Origin: Geothrix paludis
GTDB lineage: Bacteria; Acidobacteriota; Holophagae; Holophagales; Holophagaceae
Length of the DNA: 64,000 bases
Direction of reading: 5' to 3'
NCBI RefSeq assembly: GCF_022808815.1
Contig: NZ_JAKZLC010000001.1
Span: forward strand, 496,001 to 560,000
A program made the position numbers and the translations under genes. Every line of letters begins with the position of its first letter. Within the stretch, counting starts at the first letter, position 1. Shown here piece by piece: positions 1-8,720 of this stretch. The notes below the pieces were generated by a model. That model made no database searches. It was not told the DNA's origin and was given only the letters and a program-made list of their open reading frames with translations.

Positions 1-1259
1 TGAGCACCCTCATTCTCGGCGGCGGCGTGACGGGCCTGGCGGCGGCCTGGCACCTGCAGCGGAAGGGCGAACCCGTCGAAGTGTGGGAAGCCGCGGCCTC
101 CGTGGGTGGCTGGATGAAGACCCTGCCCTGGGAAGGCGGCCACTTCGAGACGGGCCCCCAGGGCGTCCTCTGGCAGAAGGGGACCGCGGTGGACCGTCTC
201 TTCAGCGCTATCGAGCTGCCCTTCAAGTCGCCCGGCACCGGCGCCCGCTGGGTGGGGAAGGGCGGGCGCCTCATTCCTGTTCCTGCTTCACCCGTGGGCC
301 TGATGACCTCGCCGCTGATGTCCATCGGCGCCAAGCTGCGGATGATGCTGGAACCCTTCCAGCCTGTGCGCCAGGGTGAGCCCGAGGAAGGGCTGTCGGC
401 CTTCATCGAGCGCCGCCTGGGCAAGGGCGTGGCCACGGAGCTGCTGCCGTCCATGATCGCGGGCGTTCTGGCCGCGCCCGCGGAGATCCTCTCCGTGGAC
501 GCCATCCCAAAGCTGCGCCAGTGGGAGGCCACCGGCAGCCTGGTGAACGGCATCCGCAAGGGCGGCGTGAGCCATATGGTGGTGCCCGAGGGCGGCATGG
601 GGCAGCTGCCCATCCGCCTGGCTTCGAAGCTCGCCGCCGTGCGCGCCGGCCTGCGGGCCGAGCGCCTGGAGGCCCTGCCGGACGGCCGCTGGCGCGTGAG
701 CGGCGGAGGCGAGGTGCGCGAGGCGGATCGCGTGGTGCTGGCGCTGCCCGCCTACGAGGCTGCGGCCCTCCTCGGGCCCGTGGCGCCGAAGAGTGCCGAG
801 GCCCTGGCGGCCATCCCTTACACCTCCGTGGACCTCTGGCACAGCCGCCATACCCCGCTGCCCGCCCTGAAGGACAGCTTCGGCTTCCTCATCCATCCCC
901 CCGAAGGGCGCGGCTACCTGGGTTCCCTGGTGCCCTCCTGGATGGATCCCCAGAGCGCGCCGGAGGGCGCCATGCAGCTCCGCAGCTTCATCGGCGGGGC
1001 CTTCGGCAAGCCGGCGGACCTGGAGGCCTGGGAGGGCGTGTACGCCCGCCTCAAGCACTGGGTCCCCTCGCTCAGCGACCCTGCGGCCGTGCGCCACGAG
1101 CGCGCCGAGCGGGCCATCCCGCGTCCCGAACTGGGTCACCGCGCCCGGGTCCGGACGGCCCTGGAGGGGCTGCCTGCAGGCGTGGACTGGCTGAGCAACG
1201 CCCGCTTCGGGCCCGGGGTGCGCGACATCCTGGAGGGGCTGGAGGCCTGGATCGGCTGA
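1..1259 (+). CDS. hemY: Protoporphyrinogen oxidase-like FAD enzyme (first base of start codon outside window)
   Basis: Likely oxidises protoporphyrinogen IX to protoporphyrin IX, the penultimate step of haem synthesis. The window opens on the last two bases of a probable ATG. The next codons give S-T-L-I-L-G-G-G-V-T-G-L-A-A-A-W, a dinucleotide-binding GxGxxG fold that places FAD at the N-terminus. Total length would be about 419 residues, which suits the HemG/HemY flavoprotein family, and the C-terminus (NARFGPGVRDILEGL) resembles that family's closing FAD-contact helix. The internal GTG at 27 is not the start because it would delete part of the Rossmann motif. A different FAD amine-oxidase-type enzyme cannot be ruled out. 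No other haem gene is visible nearby. Confidence 0.8.
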   Translation, partial: STLILGGGVTGLAAAWHLQRKGEPVEVWEAAASVGGWMKTLPWEGGHFETGPQGVLWQKGTAVDRLFSAIELPFKSPGTGARWVGKGGRLIPVPASPVGLMTSPLMSIGAKLRMMLEPFQPVRQGEPEEGLSAFIERRLGKGVATELLPSMIAGVLAAPAEILSVDAIPKLRQWEATGSLVNGIRKGGVSHMVVPEGGMGQLPIRLASKLAAVRAGLRAERLEALPDGRWRVSGGGEVREADRVVLALPAYEAAALLGPVAPKSAEALAAIPYTSVDLWHSRHTPLPALKDSFGFLIHPPEGRGYLGSLVPSWMDPQSAPEGAMQLRSFIGGAFGKPADLEAWEGVYARLKHWVPSLSDPAAVRHERAERAIPRPELGHRARVRTALEGLPAGVDWLSNARFGPGVRDILEGLEAWIG

Positions 1260-1303
1260 GGGATCCAGAAGGGTGGTATGGTCGCTTATTTCCAGGAGGA
1301 AGT

Positions 1304-2170
1304 ATGCGTCATGCCTGTCTTCCGGTATTTCTGGCGTCGAGCATTCTCATCCCCTCCTGGGCCCAGGAGGCGGCGGCCCCCAAGCGGCCCTGGTCCGATA
1401 AGGCGGCCCTGAGCTACGTGGCCGTGGGCGGCAATGCCTCCAGTCAGAGCCTGGGGTTCTCGAACGAGTACAAGTATCTCTGGGCCGACGCGACCTTCGC
1501 CTTCAACGCGGGAGGCGTCCGCGTGTCCACCACCACCATCGACCGCACGGCCTCGGGTCCCAGCCTCGACGCCGCCACGGTCGTGGAGACCCGCACCACC
1601 AAGACCAGCACGGAGACCTACTACGCGAACCTCCGCTACGATCACAACATCACGGACCGGCTTCAGTGGTTCGGAGCGGCGGGCTGGGAACGGAACATCC
1701 CCGCCGGGCTGGAGGCCCGCATGACCGGGCTGGGCGGACTCGGCTACTGGTGGATCAAGGCGGACCGGATGAAGTTCTTCACGGACGCGGGCGTGGGCTA
1801 CACCAAGGAGAACCTGGTGTTCCGCCCGGCCGGCACCGATGACCGCTTCGCCACGTTCCGGGTGGGGGCGAAGTTCGAGAAGAAACTCTTCGACACCTCG
1901 GTGTTCACCTCGGAGCTGAACATCTCCGACAGCTTCAAGGACTCGCAGAACTACCTGGGCGTGTGGCGGAACGCCCTGACCACCAGCCTCTCCACGAAGC
2001 TGGCCCTGAAGGTGGGCTATGACGTGACCTACAAGAACAAGCCAGCTTTCGTCGGGGTGCCCGTGGTCCAGACACCGGTGTCCACGCCGCCGGTGATCCT
2101 GGGCGAGGCTCCCTTCCAGTTGAAGAAGACCGACACCGTGTTCACCACTTCCCTGGTCATCACCTTCTGA
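1304..2170 (+). CDS. DUF481-type outer-membrane beta-barrel protein
   Basis: A 288-residue protein with a signal peptide (MRHACLPVFLASSILIPSWAQ). The mature part is rich in alternating beta strands and aromatic residues and ends in SLVITF, with the C-terminal Phe typical of outer-membrane barrels. The spacing of strands and the YKY, YYANLRYDHN and GYWW stretches fit the DUF481/YdiY family, whose function is unknown. The ATG at 1304 has an AGGAGGA ribosome site at 1294-1300. A TATGGT box about 25 bases upstream may be a -10 element. The longer reading of this frame, beginning inside the preceding gene, is a shadow. Confidence 0.82.
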   Translation: MRHACLPVFLASSILIPSWAQEAAAPKRPWSDKAALSYVAVGGNASSQSLGFSNEYKYLWADATFAFNAGGVRVSTTTIDRTASGPSLDAATVVETRTTKTSTETYYANLRYDHNITDRLQWFGAAGWERNIPAGLEARMTGLGGLGYWWIKADRMKFFTDAGVGYTKENLVFRPAGTDDRFATFRVGAKFEKKLFDTSVFTSELNISDSFKDSQNYLGVWRNALTTSLSTKLALKVGYDVTYKNKPAFVGVPVVQTPVSTPPVILGEAPFQLKKTDTVFTTSLVITF

Positions 2171-2229
2171 TGACATCGGCGGCGGCCGGGAGCAGAATGG
2201 GGCGTCTTTCCCTTCCAAGGAGCTTTCCC

Positions 2230-2625
2230 ATGCGCAAGGTCCTCCTCCCCCTGCTTGCCTGCGCGGCCCTGGTCGCCCAGGCCCCCGCACCGAAGGCCGA
2301 AGCCAAGGCCAGCGCCGAGGTCAAGGTCGGCACCGGCGTGGAGAAGATGGAGATCCAGGGCGAGTCCGCCTCGTTCAAGGTGCCCGCCGGCACGAAGATC
2401 TATGCCTGGACGAAGGTCGCGGGCGCCGCCGAGAGCACGGTCACGGTGGTGTTCAGCAAGGGCGAGCGCACCTCGAAGCAGGAACTGAAGGTGCCCCGCT
2501 CGCCCTATCGCACCAACGCCTATCGCACGTTCCGGGCCGGCGATGCAGGCGATTGGACGGTGAAGGTGCTGAGCGCGGACGGGGCGGAACTGGGCAAGGC
2601 GGATTTCACCGTCGAGATCCAGTAG
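2230..2625 (+). CDS. Secreted DUF2914-like protein
   Basis: A 131-residue protein with a signal peptide (MRKVLLPLLACAALVAQ), followed by an Ala/Lys/Pro-rich linker and one compact beta domain. The pattern KIYAWTKV, a run of beta strands, YRTNAYRTFRAGDAGDWTVKV and a closing FTVEI matches what I know of DUF2914, a small domain in exported proteins of unknown role. The start at 2230 is chosen over the in-frame codon at 2170 because AAGGAGC sits at 2217-2223 and the signal peptide starts here. It follows the DUF481 gene closely and is followed by a strong hairpin, so the two may be cotranscribed. Confidence 0.72.
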   Translation: MRKVLLPLLACAALVAQAPAPKAEAKASAEVKVGTGVEKMEIQGESASFKVPAGTKIYAWTKVAGAAESTVTVVFSKGERTSKQELKVPRSPYRTNAYRTFRAGDAGDWTVKVLSADGAELGKADFTVEIQ

Positions 2626-2655
2626 GAAGCCAGCCTCGATCCTGATGTCCGACGA

Positions 2656-2681
2656 GGGCGGTGCCGTGACCGGCACCGCCC
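2656..2681 (+). terminator. Hairpin terminator after the DUF2914-like gene
   Basis: GGGCGGTGCCG (2656-2666) and CGGCACCGCCC (2671-2681) form a perfect 11-bp stem with a four-base loop. Only a short CTTCG follows rather than a long T-run, so termination strength is uncertain. The ribosome site of the next gene starts within ten bases. Confidence 0.6.
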
Positions 2682-2699
2682 CTTCGTGTGGGAGGGCCC

Positions 2700-3221
2700 A
2701 TGCCCATCGCCGCGCTCATCGACGCCCTGCCCGTGGGCTCTTCCATGTGGCGCCTCGCGCAGCCTTGGTGGGAGTTCGTCCTCCGGGCCCTGTTGGTCTA
2801 CGGGTTCTTGATGGTGATGCTGCGCCTCACGGGCAAGCGCCAGGTGGGCCAGCTGGCCCCCTTCGACTTCGTGATGCTGCTGGTCCTGAGCAACGCCGTC
2901 CAGAACAGCATGAACGCCGGCGACAACACGGTGTCCGCGGGCTTCATCCTGGTGGGCACCCTCCTGGTGCTGAACGCCCTGATGGCCTGGCTCACGTGGC
3001 GCAGCAAGCGGGCGGAGATCTTCCTGGAAGGGAGGCCCCAGATCCTCGTGCATCATGGCGTCCCGGACGAGGCCATGCTCGCCGCTGAGCGGATCACGCA
3101 CCATGAGCTCATGGCGGCGGTCCGGCAGGCGGGCGTGGCGGATCTCGCGGATGTGCGGGTGGCCATCCTTGAGACCAACGGCCGCATCAATGTGATTCCC
3201 AAATCGCCAGCCACCCCTTGA
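2700..3221 (+). CDS. DUF421 (YetF-like) membrane protein
   Basis: A 173-residue protein with three hydrophobic N-terminal segments (about residues 24-45, 55-72 and 80-100) followed by a small cytosolic alpha/beta domain. The sequence LRLTGKRQVGQLAPFDFVMLLVLSN (too long to be chance; key residues GKRQ, FDF and SNAVQN) is the DUF421 signature. The C-terminal ILVHHGVPDEAMLAAERI and the closing NGRINVIPK are also family features. Its biochemical role is unknown; Bacillus relatives are linked to the envelope and spores. The ATG at 2700 is preceded by GGGAGG; an upstream GTG at 2688 is less likely. Confidence 0.88.
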   Translation: MPIAALIDALPVGSSMWRLAQPWWEFVLRALLVYGFLMVMLRLTGKRQVGQLAPFDFVMLLVLSNAVQNSMNAGDNTVSAGFILVGTLLVLNALMAWLTWRSKRAEIFLEGRPQILVHHGVPDEAMLAAERITHHELMAAVRQAGVADLADVRVAILETNGRINVIPKSPATP

Positions 3222-3251
3222 CTCGACGAATAAAAAGCGAAAACTGAAGGC

Positions 3252-4139
3252 ATGACGCCGCTGCCGCTGCCTTCAGAACCGCCCCCCCTCTTCCAGGGCC
3301 TGCTGGTGGAGCCTGAGGAAGCGCGCTCCATCCTGCGGCCCCAGAAGGACGAGCGCTACGGTTTCGGCTTCGCCCTCAGCCCCTATCGCGGCTGCAGCCA
3401 CGGATGCCGCTACTGCTACGTCCGCGAATACCCCAATGCCCTGCACCGGCCCGAGGACTGGGGCAACTGGGTGACGCCCAAGCTGAACGCGCCGGAGCTG
3501 CTCTGGTCCCAGCGGCACCGGCTGCATGGCGAGCGGGTCTTCATGGCCTCGGCCACGGATCCCTATCAGCCGCTGGAACGGCAGTACCGCCTCAGCCGCC
3601 GGTGCCTGGAGGTGCTGCTGCTCTGCCCCACCACCGACGTGATCGTCCACACCCGGTCGCCCCTGGTGCTCCAGGATCTCGACTTGCTGCGAGCCTTCGG
3701 CGACCGGCTGTCCGTGGGCCTGTCCATCCCCACGGATGACGACACCGTGCGTCAGGCTGTGGAGCCCCATGCGCCCGCCATCCCGAGCCGATGGGCTGCC
3801 GTCGAGCGCCTGGCCGCCGCCGGCATCAGGGTGACCGTGGCCGTGACCCCCCTCATGGCCGTGCATGATGCCCAGGCCTTCGCCCGGCGGGCCAAGGCCA
3901 GCGGGGCCTCCGGCGCCTGGGTGGGCGGCCTCCGGCTCCTGAAGCAGGATCCTTTCTACAAGGTGCTGGCGGACCATGGCTGGCTGAAAGTGCTGGATCC
4001 CACCTATGCGGAGGGCATCCGGGAGGCGTTCGGGGTTGCGTTCCCGGCGCGGCGGCGCGTTCGGGAGCGGCCCGTGAAGCCTGCGCCACCTCCACCGCCG
4101 CCCATCCGCCAGCCCGGCCTGTTCGACCGGGTGGGCTAG
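3252..4139 (+). CDS. SPL/Rv2578c-like radical SAM protein
   Basis: A 295-residue protein. The CSHGCRYC motif near residue 50 is the CxxxCxxC that binds the 4Fe-4S cluster and S-adenosylmethionine. The following YVREYPN, GNWVTPKLN and ASATDPYQPLE segments are characteristic of the spore-photoproduct-lyase-like SplB/Rv2578c group, whose members are rarely characterised; a DNA or nucleotide substrate is possible but not shown here. The C-terminal tail is rich in Arg and Pro. It stands alone and converges with gltB. Confidence 0.82.
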   Translation: MTPLPLPSEPPPLFQGLLVEPEEARSILRPQKDERYGFGFALSPYRGCSHGCRYCYVREYPNALHRPEDWGNWVTPKLNAPELLWSQRHRLHGERVFMASATDPYQPLERQYRLSRRCLEVLLLCPTTDVIVHTRSPLVLQDLDLLRAFGDRLSVGLSIPTDDDTVRQAVEPHAPAIPSRWAAVERLAAAGIRVTVAVTPLMAVHDAQAFARRAKASGASGAWVGGLRLLKQDPFYKVLADHGWLKVLDPTYAEGIREAFGVAFPARRRVRERPVKPAPPPPPPIRQPGLFDRVG

Positions 4140-4188
4140 GGCGGTGTTGGGGGCGGGCGGGGGGGGACCTCCGCTCCAAGGAGATGCT

Positions 4189-7100
4189 CTAGAGAACCTG
4201 GGCCTGGGGACTGGCGGCCTTCGCCACGGCTACGGGCACGAAGGGCGCGAAGGCGGTCAGGGCCGCGGGCCAGTCTTCCAGCAGGGCCGTGGCGGTACGA
4301 CTCCCTGTCCCGGCGGCGTGGGCTTCGAGGAGGTCGCGGAAGAGGGCTTCCTCTTCGGGCCGCCAGACGATGGGGGCGAGGTAGTCGCGGTTCACCTGGT
4401 CGCCGCGCTCCCGCCGCAGGAACAGGCAGCCGCCGGTCATGCCGGCCCCGGCGTTGGTGAGGACGGGGCCGAGGATGGCCACGGCCCCGCGGGTCATGTA
4501 CTCGCAGGCGTGGTGGCCCGCGCCTTCGACCACGGCCGAGGCGCCGCTGTTGCGGACCGCGAAGCGGTCGCCGGCCAGGCCGAGCACCAGCAGCGTTCCG
4601 CCCGTGGCGCCATACAGGGCGCCGTTGCCCACGATGGCGTTGGTCTCGGGGGTATAGGAGGCTTCCGGATGAGGCACGAGGATGACCCGGCCGCCGGACA
4701 TGGACTTGCAGACGGAATCGTTGGCCTCGCCCTGCAGGCGGATGTCGAGCCCCTCGGTGAGGAAGGCGCCGAACCCCTGGCCTGCGCTGCCGGTGAAGTC
4801 GAGCCGCAGCTGGCCGGGAACCGTCGGATCCTCGCCCCGCCGGCGCCGCTCACGCACCTGGCGGGCGATGGCCCCGGCCAGGGTGGCCAGGATGCCCCGA
4901 TCGCCGGTGGTGATGGCGTAGCTGTGGTGATGGGCGCCCCCTCCCGCGAGAAAGGGCTCCGCGTCCGCCAGGATCTGCTGGTTCAGAGGGGCGACCCCCT
5001 CCTGGTTGAATGGGATCGGGGAGGCTCCGTTCGCCGCGGAGCGGGGCTCCAGGAAGCCCGACAGGTCCAGCTTGCGATCCCTGACGAAGGTCGCGTGCTC
5101 GGGGGCCACCTGGAACAGCTCCACGTGGTCCTGAAGCTCGGAAAGGGAGCGGACGCCCAGGGAGGCGAGGTGGCGGCGCGCATCCTCCGCCAGGTGGACG
5201 AGCATGCGCTGGACCGCCTCGGGACTTCCCGTGTAGCGGGCCTTGAACTTCGGGTCATGGGTGGCGATGCCCGCGGGGCAGGTGTTCTTCTCGCAGATGC
5301 GGGCCATCATGCAGCCTTCGGCCACCAGCAGGAGCTTGCCGAACTCGAACCCCTCGGCGCCCAGAATGGCCGCGGTCACCAGGTCCTTGCCCGTGAGGAG
5401 GCCGCCGTCCACGCGCAGCTCCACCTGGCCGCGGAGCTGGTTCTCCCGCAGGGCCTGGTGGGCCTCGATGAGGCCGAACTCCCAGGGGAGGCCCGCATGC
5501 TTCATGGAGCCCAGCGTGGCGGCGCCCGTGCCGCCGTCACCGCCGGCGATGTAGATGATGTCCGCCCCGGCCTTGGCGACGCCCACCGCGATGGTGCCAA
5601 TGCCCGTGCCGGACACCAGTTTTACGCTGATCTTCGCGCCGGGATGGACCTGCCGCAGCTCGTGGATGAGCTCCTTCAGGTCCTCGATGCTGTAGATGTC
5701 GTGCAACGGAGGCGGGGAGATCAGGTCCACGTCGGGCAGCGAGAACCGGGCCTTGGCGATGGTGGCGTCCACCTTCACGCGCATGAGCTGGCCGCCCTCG
5801 CCGGGCTTGGCGCCCTGGGCCACCTTGATCTGGATCTCCTCGCCGGAGACGAGGTACTCCGCCGTGACGCCGAAGCGGGCCGAGGCCACCTGCTTGGTGG
5901 AGGCGGTGATGCCGTCGGTCCAGTAGAAGGGGTTCTCGCCGCCTTCGCCGCTGTTGCTGCGCCCGCCGACGGCCTCCATGGCCAGGATCAGGTCGCGCTG
6001 GCTCTCGGCGCTCACGGCCCCGAAGGACATGGCGCCGGCGCCGAAGCGGTGCAGGATGGCCGACGCGTCCTCCACGGCCTCCAGGGGCAGGGGCGTCGCG
6101 GCGGTCCGGAAAGCCAGCAGGTGCCTCGGGTTGATGGGTTCGTCGGCCTTCAGGGAGGCGAGGTACTCGCTGTAGAGCTTCCTGGCTTCGTCCGTCGCGG
6201 GGTCGAGCTCCACCAGGCGATGGAGGAGCCTTGCGCGCGCGGAGGTGAGCCCGTGGTGCTCGCCCTCGCCGGGCCGTGGCGATTCCCGGAACTGGTGGGT
6301 GTGGAGCAGGCGGTCCATGAAGCCGGCCTGGGCCGCCAGGCTGGTCTTCCGAAGCACGTCGCCAGCCAGCTCCTCGTAGCCGATGCCACCCAGCGGGCTC
6401 GCGTGGCCGGGGAAGAAGGTCTCCATCAGCTCGGGCCCCAGGCCGATGGCGGTGAAGAGCTTGGCGCTCATGTAGCTCTGCACCACCGAGATCCCGCTCT
6501 TGGCCATGATCTTCAGGAGGCCCGATTCCAGGGCTCCGACGAAATGCTTCTCGCGCTGGTCCGGCGTCAGGGTCCCGAAGCTGGGGTGCTGGTCCTGGCG
6601 GGCGATCTCCAAGGCCAGGTAGGGGCAGACCGCCGAGGCGCCGAAGCTGATGAGGGCGGCCAGGTGGTGGGAGGTGCGGGCCTCGCCGGTGTGCATCACG
6701 ATGGCGGCGTTGAGGCGCAGCCCCGATTCGTTCAGGGTGTGCACGACGGCTCGCAGGGCGATGAGGCCCGGGATGGGCGGCCGCTCGACGCTGGCTTCCC
6801 GGTCGCTGAGGATGATGACGCTGGTGCCCTGCTCGACGGCCTTCCGCACGTCGGCGGCCAGCTGCTCGACGGCCTCATGGAACCCGGCCACGCCGTCCTC
6901 GCGGCGGAAGACCATGGGGAAGGTGCGGGGGATGATGTGCGATTCGGAGGGGCGCAGGCTCTGCATCCGCTCCAGGAAGCGCATCTGCCCCAGGTCGAGG
7001 ATGGGCCGCGGCAGTTCCAGCGCCTCGTTCAGGGGCACCAGGTCCTTGGGGAAGAAGATGTTCGGCGCCCGGCCGAGGAACACCCGGAGGTCGGTGATGT

Positions 7101-8586
7101 TGCCTTCCCGGATGTAGTCCAGGGGCGGGTTCGTGACCTGCGCGAAGTGCTGGTAGAAGTAGTCGAAGAAGGGGCGGGGCTCGGAGGAGAACACGTTGGG
7201 CCGGGCGGTGTCGCCCATGGAGCCGATGGCCTCCTTGCCGGTGACGGCCATGGGATAGAGGATCTTCTCCAGCTCCTCGCGGGAGCAGGTGAACAGGGTC
7301 TTCTTGAAGGCGCTGACAGGGCCGGGCCCATCGGTTCCCGGGAGCGACCCGATGGGCCGGGTGCGGGCGTCGAAGGTGGCGTCCCGGTGCTCGCGGGAGC
7401 GGCCCGGGTCGCGGAAGTGGACCCTGCCGCTGGCCAGGTCGAGCGACACGCCGGTGCCCGCGTAGAGGATGCCTTTGCGGCGGATGGCGGCTTCGTCCAC
7501 GGGGAAGGAGCCGGCCTCGGAGGCCAGGTAGAAGCGGTCATCGGTCATGGCCCAGCGGGCCGGGCGGAAGCCGTTGCGGTCCAGCCGCGCCCCCACGCTG
7601 CTGCCGTCGGAGAAGACCAGGAAGGCCGGGCCGTCCCAGGGCTCCATGGCGCGGCTCCAGAACGTGTAGAAGGCACTCTGCCCCTCGGCGGGGGGCATCA
7701 TGATCGCGAGGATGTCCTCCATGTGCGGGATGCTGCTGCGGTAGTGCAGGGCCTCGGCGATCTCGTTCAGGCTGCCGGAATCGCTGATGGAGCCGTGGGT
7801 CACGAGCTGATCGGCCTTGAGGCCGATGGACATCTCGCGGGAGATGGCCCGGGACCGGTTGCCCGCGATGGTGTTGATCTCGCCGTTGTGGGCGATGAGG
7901 CGGAAGGGCTGGGCCTTGTCCCAGGACGTCCGGGTGTTCGTGCTGAAGCGCCGGTGGATCATGGCGAACCGCGTGACGAACCGGGGGTCCTGCAGGTCGA
8001 GGTAGAAGCGGCCCAGGTCCGCGGCCCGGGTCAGGGCCTTGTAGACGATGGTGCGCGCCGACAGGGAGGCGAAGAAGAACTCGTTCTGGATGCCCTGCTC
8101 CACCAGCTTGGTCCGGAGCACCTGCTTGGCCGAGTAGAGCAGCTTGTCGAAGGAGGCGTCCGTCCGGCACTGCACCGGGCGGCGGAGGACGGCCTGGCGC
8201 ATGGAGGGCAGGGAGCGTCGGGCCTCCTCGCCGAGGACGGAAGGATCCACGGGGACTTCGCGATAGGCCAGGACATCCAGGTCGAAGAAGGCGAGCGTGG
8301 ATTCAAAGATTTCCATGGACCGGCACAGGCGATCCGGATCCTGGGGCATGAAGAGGCTGGCCACAGCGATGTCGCCGGGCTGGTAGCCCAGCATCTCGAA
8401 GGGGATGTCGGCCATGACACCGGCCCCGTCGCTGCTGACCTGGTCCGCCGCGCAGCCGCCGCGATGCTCCACGCACTTCAGCGCGTGGAGGGCGTCCTCC
8501 AGGATGTCGCGGCTGGCCGTGCCAGTCCGGCTGGCGATGAAGCCAACCCCGCATGCGCTGTGCTCGGATCGCGATCCCTCAAGCAT
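4189..8586 (-). CDS. gltB: Glutamate synthase large subunit
   Basis: Makes glutamate from glutamine and 2-oxoglutarate (GOGAT, ammonia assimilation). The 1465-residue protein has all expected parts. A class II amidotransferase domain starts at Cys12 (SACGVGFI) after a short propeptide. A central domain is followed by the FMN-binding synthase domain (GEGGENP, KVAQGAKPGEGGQL, GGDGGTGAA). The 3Fe-4S cysteines lie in CEKNTCPAG, and the C-terminal beta-helix (GSAGQGFGAF, GATGG) is present. AAAGGAAA precedes the ATG. No small subunit gltD is visible in the window, so it must be elsewhere, or electrons come from another donor. Divergent from dnaX. Confidence 0.97.
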   Translation of the reverse strand: MLEGSRSEHSACGVGFIASRTGTASRDILEDALHALKCVEHRGGCAADQVSSDGAGVMADIPFEMLGYQPGDIAVASLFMPQDPDRLCRSMEIFESTLAFFDLDVLAYREVPVDPSVLGEEARRSLPSMRQAVLRRPVQCRTDASFDKLLYSAKQVLRTKLVEQGIQNEFFFASLSARTIVYKALTRAADLGRFYLDLQDPRFVTRFAMIHRRFSTNTRTSWDKAQPFRLIAHNGEINTIAGNRSRAISREMSIGLKADQLVTHGSISDSGSLNEIAEALHYRSSIPHMEDILAIMMPPAEGQSAFYTFWSRAMEPWDGPAFLVFSDGSSVGARLDRNGFRPARWAMTDDRFYLASEAGSFPVDEAAIRRKGILYAGTGVSLDLASGRVHFRDPGRSREHRDATFDARTRPIGSLPGTDGPGPVSAFKKTLFTCSREELEKILYPMAVTGKEAIGSMGDTARPNVFSSEPRPFFDYFYQHFAQVTNPPLDYIREGNITDLRVFLGRAPNIFFPKDLVPLNEALELPRPILDLGQMRFLERMQSLRPSESHIIPRTFPMVFRREDGVAGFHEAVEQLAADVRKAVEQGTSVIILSDREASVERPPIPGLIALRAVVHTLNESGLRLNAAIVMHTGEARTSHHLAALISFGASAVCPYLALEIARQDQHPSFGTLTPDQREKHFVGALESGLLKIMAKSGISVVQSYMSAKLFTAIGLGPELMETFFPGHASPLGGIGYEELAGDVLRKTSLAAQAGFMDRLLHTHQFRESPRPGEGEHHGLTSARARLLHRLVELDPATDEARKLYSEYLASLKADEPINPRHLLAFRTAATPLPLEAVEDASAILHRFGAGAMSFGAVSAESQRDLILAMEAVGGRSNSGEGGENPFYWTDGITASTKQVASARFGVTAEYLVSGEEIQIKVAQGAKPGEGGQLMRVKVDATIAKARFSLPDVDLISPPPLHDIYSIEDLKELIHELRQVHPGAKISVKLVSGTGIGTIAVGVAKAGADIIYIAGGDGGTGAATLGSMKHAGLPWEFGLIEAHQALRENQLRGQVELRVDGGLLTGKDLVTAAILGAEGFEFGKLLLVAEGCMMARICEKNTCPAGIATHDPKFKARYTGSPEAVQRMLVHLAEDARRHLASLGVRSLSELQDHVELFQVAPEHATFVRDRKLDLSGFLEPRSAANGASPIPFNQEGVAPLNQQILADAEPFLAGGGAHHHSYAITTGDRGILATLAGAIARQVRERRRRGEDPTVPGQLRLDFTGSAGQGFGAFLTEGLDIRLQGEANDSVCKSMSGGRVILVPHPEASYTPETNAIVGNGALYGATGGTLLVLGLAGDRFAVRNSGASAVVEGAGHHACEYMTRGAVAILGPVLTNAGAGMTGGCLFLRRERGDQVNRDYLAPIVWRPEEEALFRDLLEAHAAGTGSRTATALLEDWPAALTAFAPFVPVAVAKAASPQAQVL

Positions 8587-8720
8587 CGTCTTTTCCTTTC
8601 GGGATCAAGCCATCCTAACGAGAATCAGAACGCCTGTGCCTTTGAAACGCCGTATGGAGTTATCAGGCGCGCTTATAGCCCCTGACGGTCCCCTGGACCT
8701 TGTGGGAGACTGGACGTCCA

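Noticed and set aside
4144..8685. A 1513-residue open frame on the plus strand
   Set aside because: Exact antisense of gltB. The protein is low-complexity Gly/Ala/Val/His-rich with no motif, a usual by-product of high G+C codon bias.
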